In this document: one piece after another, positions 6,100-7,263 of the stretch
Numbering within the stretch: the stretch's first letter is position 1
Layout: every line of letters starts with the position of its first letter
Assembly: GCA_023389895.1 (NCBI GenBank)
Contig: JAEWDX010000320.1
Span: 1 to 7,263, forward strand
Length of the DNA stretch: 7,263 nt
Source of the DNA: Bacillota bacterium
GTDB lineage: Bacteria > Bacillota > Bacilli > Bacillales > Cytobacillaceae
Direction of reading: 5' to 3'
The notes under the pieces: model-generated
Database searches by the model: none
The model's input: the letters and a program-made list of their open reading frames with translations, nothing else
Told to the model about the DNA's origin: nothing
Program-made: the position numbers and the translations under genes

Positions 6100-7263
6100 T
6101 TAAATATTAAATTCCTCTAATGGAGGTTTAATATATCCTTTTTCCAAAAGCGCTTCATATGCTGATTTCTTTTCTTTTTTCCCTTTTTCAACTACTTTAC
6201 CTAGTTGATTTACTGATTTCCCTATAGTATCTTTCTTGTTTTTTTCCGCTTTTTTCTTTTTCGTATCTTCAAGGAAATTTAGAGCATGAATCATAATATC
6301 AGTTGAGTTATCGACTTCTGATTCTTTTAATACTTTTTTTACTGCTTTTTCAGCCTCTTTACTATCAATACCTAATGTTATTAATGCATGAATGGCTTTT
6401 TCCATTTGAGAAATCTCAAATTGTTGTTTTTGTTTCTCTTGTTCTTGTTTCTTTTTTTGAATGCTTGCCCTTAGATCTATTTTACTTTTTCTTTGTTCTA
6501 GGAATCCTTTTAAATCCGTAGGCATAATATCTTCATATTTTGCAATTTCAGATTCCTTTCCGGTTTTCAAGGCATTTAACATTGGTTGTACTAGTTTTAG
6601 ATCCTCTTTACCCACTTGAATAATTGCTTCAGATGAAATTTTTTCTTTTCCTGTCTCAATTGCTCTACTCTGAGCAAGGGAAAATAATTTTACTGCTATA
6701 TCTGTAATTCCTTGGCTTTCTTCATACATCGTCCTTTTTAGCTCATCTGTCAGAGGAACAAAAGTGGAAGTCCACTGATATTTCCACATTTCTTCAATTA
6801 ACATGTCCCAATCATCGTCAAACTTCATTTGTTCCCATACCATATCACCCTGACCACTTCCTCGGCGAGCTTGCCTGAAGTCTTGCTGCAAAACAGCCCT
6901 TGCTCTCATAGTGCCGATTAACACTACAGGAATCCCTATTTCATTAATAAGAGTAACAAAAAAGTTCATCATTTTTTCTGAGCCTTTATCCTTTGCAGTA
7001 AGTAAATGTTGGATTTCATCAATGATTAATGCACCAATACAATGAATCCTTGCTACTCTACCCATATGAATGACTAATTTACTTATTGAATTTCTGTGGT
7101 TTCCATACGTTTTTAAATAATTTGTTCCCAAAATTTCATCTAATTTTGAAAAGAAGTCCATACAAAGAGTTTTTAAAGAACCATCATGCGGACAATTTAG
7201 TTTTAACCAAACTACCTGAAACCGATTAACAGGATGTTCATGTAAAATAACTTGGGGATATAG
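6100..7263 (-). CDS. tnsC: TnsC, AAA+ ATPase regulator of a Tn7-like transposon (5' end outside window)
   Basis: The frame is open to the right edge, so the Met at 7161 is internal and the visible part is 387 residues. It enters with the TnsC-typical VVWLKLNCPHDGSLKTLC. Walker B (ALIIDEIQHL, D82-E83 of the fragment), the sensor-1 strand VVLIGT (113-118) and the arginine-rich RQARRGSGQGD (130-140) are intact; Walker A lies outside the window. TnsC forms ATP-dependent filaments on target DNA, links TnsD to the TnsAB transposase and confers target immunity. After the AAA+ lid (LVQPMLNALKTG) the tail is strongly charged: a K/E/Q-rich likely coiled coil (about 255-285), a helical segment (287-316, AIHALITLGIDSKEAEKAV) and a KEKK-rich stretch ending GYIKPPLEEF. 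tnsA and tnsB are expected further right. Its stop is 11 bp from the preferred tnsD start. Confidence 0.92.
   Translation of the reverse strand, partial: LYPQVILHEHPVNRFQVVWLKLNCPHDGSLKTLCMDFFSKLDEILGTNYLKTYGNHRNSISKLVIHMGRVARIHCIGALIIDEIQHLLTAKDKGSEKMMNFFVTLINEIGIPVVLIGTMRARAVLQQDFRQARRGSGQGDMVWEQMKFDDDWDMLIEEMWKYQWTSTFVPLTDELKRTMYEESQGITDIAVKLFSLAQSRAIETGKEKISSEAIIQVGKEDLKLVQPMLNALKTGKESEIAKYEDIMPTDLKGFLEQRKSKIDLRASIQKKKQEQEKQKQQFEISQMEKAIHALITLGIDSKEAEKAVKKVLKESEVDNSTDIMIHALNFLEDTKKKKAEKNKKDTIGKSVNQLGKVVEKGKKEKKSAYEALLEKGYIKPPLEEFNI

Noticed and set aside
6303..6521. Plus-strand leucine/phenylalanine-rich frame of 72 codons
   Set aside because: The apparent membrane-like protein is just the complement of the lysine/glutamate-rich tail of TnsC.
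7159..7161. ATG at 7161 as the start of tnsC
   Set aside because: The frame stays open to the window edge, and the 34 upstream codons encode highly typical TnsC sequence, so the gene continues outside.

Overview
This is an AT-rich window whose genes mostly read leftward (minus strand). Strong AGGAGG-type ribosome binding sites and TTG/GTG starts point to a low-GC Gram-positive, probably a Bacillales member. This is inferred from composition, start signals and protein resemblance; the species cannot be fixed.

Layout, right to left in the direction of transcription. (1) 7263-6100: most of a tnsC gene, cut by the window edge, encoding the AAA+ regulator of a Tn7-like transposon. (2) 6088-4262: tnsD, the target-site selector, 11 bp downstream of tnsC. 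(3) 4261-3460: about 800 bp without an intact gene. It holds two strong inverted repeats, the C-terminal remnant of a plus-strand gene (3645-3827) and a likely promoter for the next gene. (4) 3459-2173: a 428-residue TPR protein with a C-terminal cold-shock/OB-like domain, of unknown role. (5) 1993-168: a two-gene toxin-antitoxin operon. The toxin is a natural fusion of an RNase HI (with its viroplasmin-type hybrid-binding domain) to the repeat and HEPN ribonuclease domains of RnlA, and it is followed by an RnlB-type antitoxin. (6) 142-1: the right end of an IS3-family (IS150-like) insertion sequence with the last 21 codons of its transposase, ending 25 bases from the antitoxin stop.

The most notable content is the RNase HI-RnlA fusion. 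In E. coli, RnlA (RNase LS) is an anti-phage toxin, and RNase HI, encoded elsewhere, binds it and is needed for its activation. Here the two proteins are one polypeptide. All four RNase H acidic residues and the four HEPN residues (R..E and R-x4-H) are present, and the RNase H part stands where RnlA's first TBP-like domain would be. I infer that the TA operon, and perhaps the TPR/cold-shock gene, is defence cargo of the Tn7-like element. The transposon ends are not visible, so this rests on adjacency to tnsCD.
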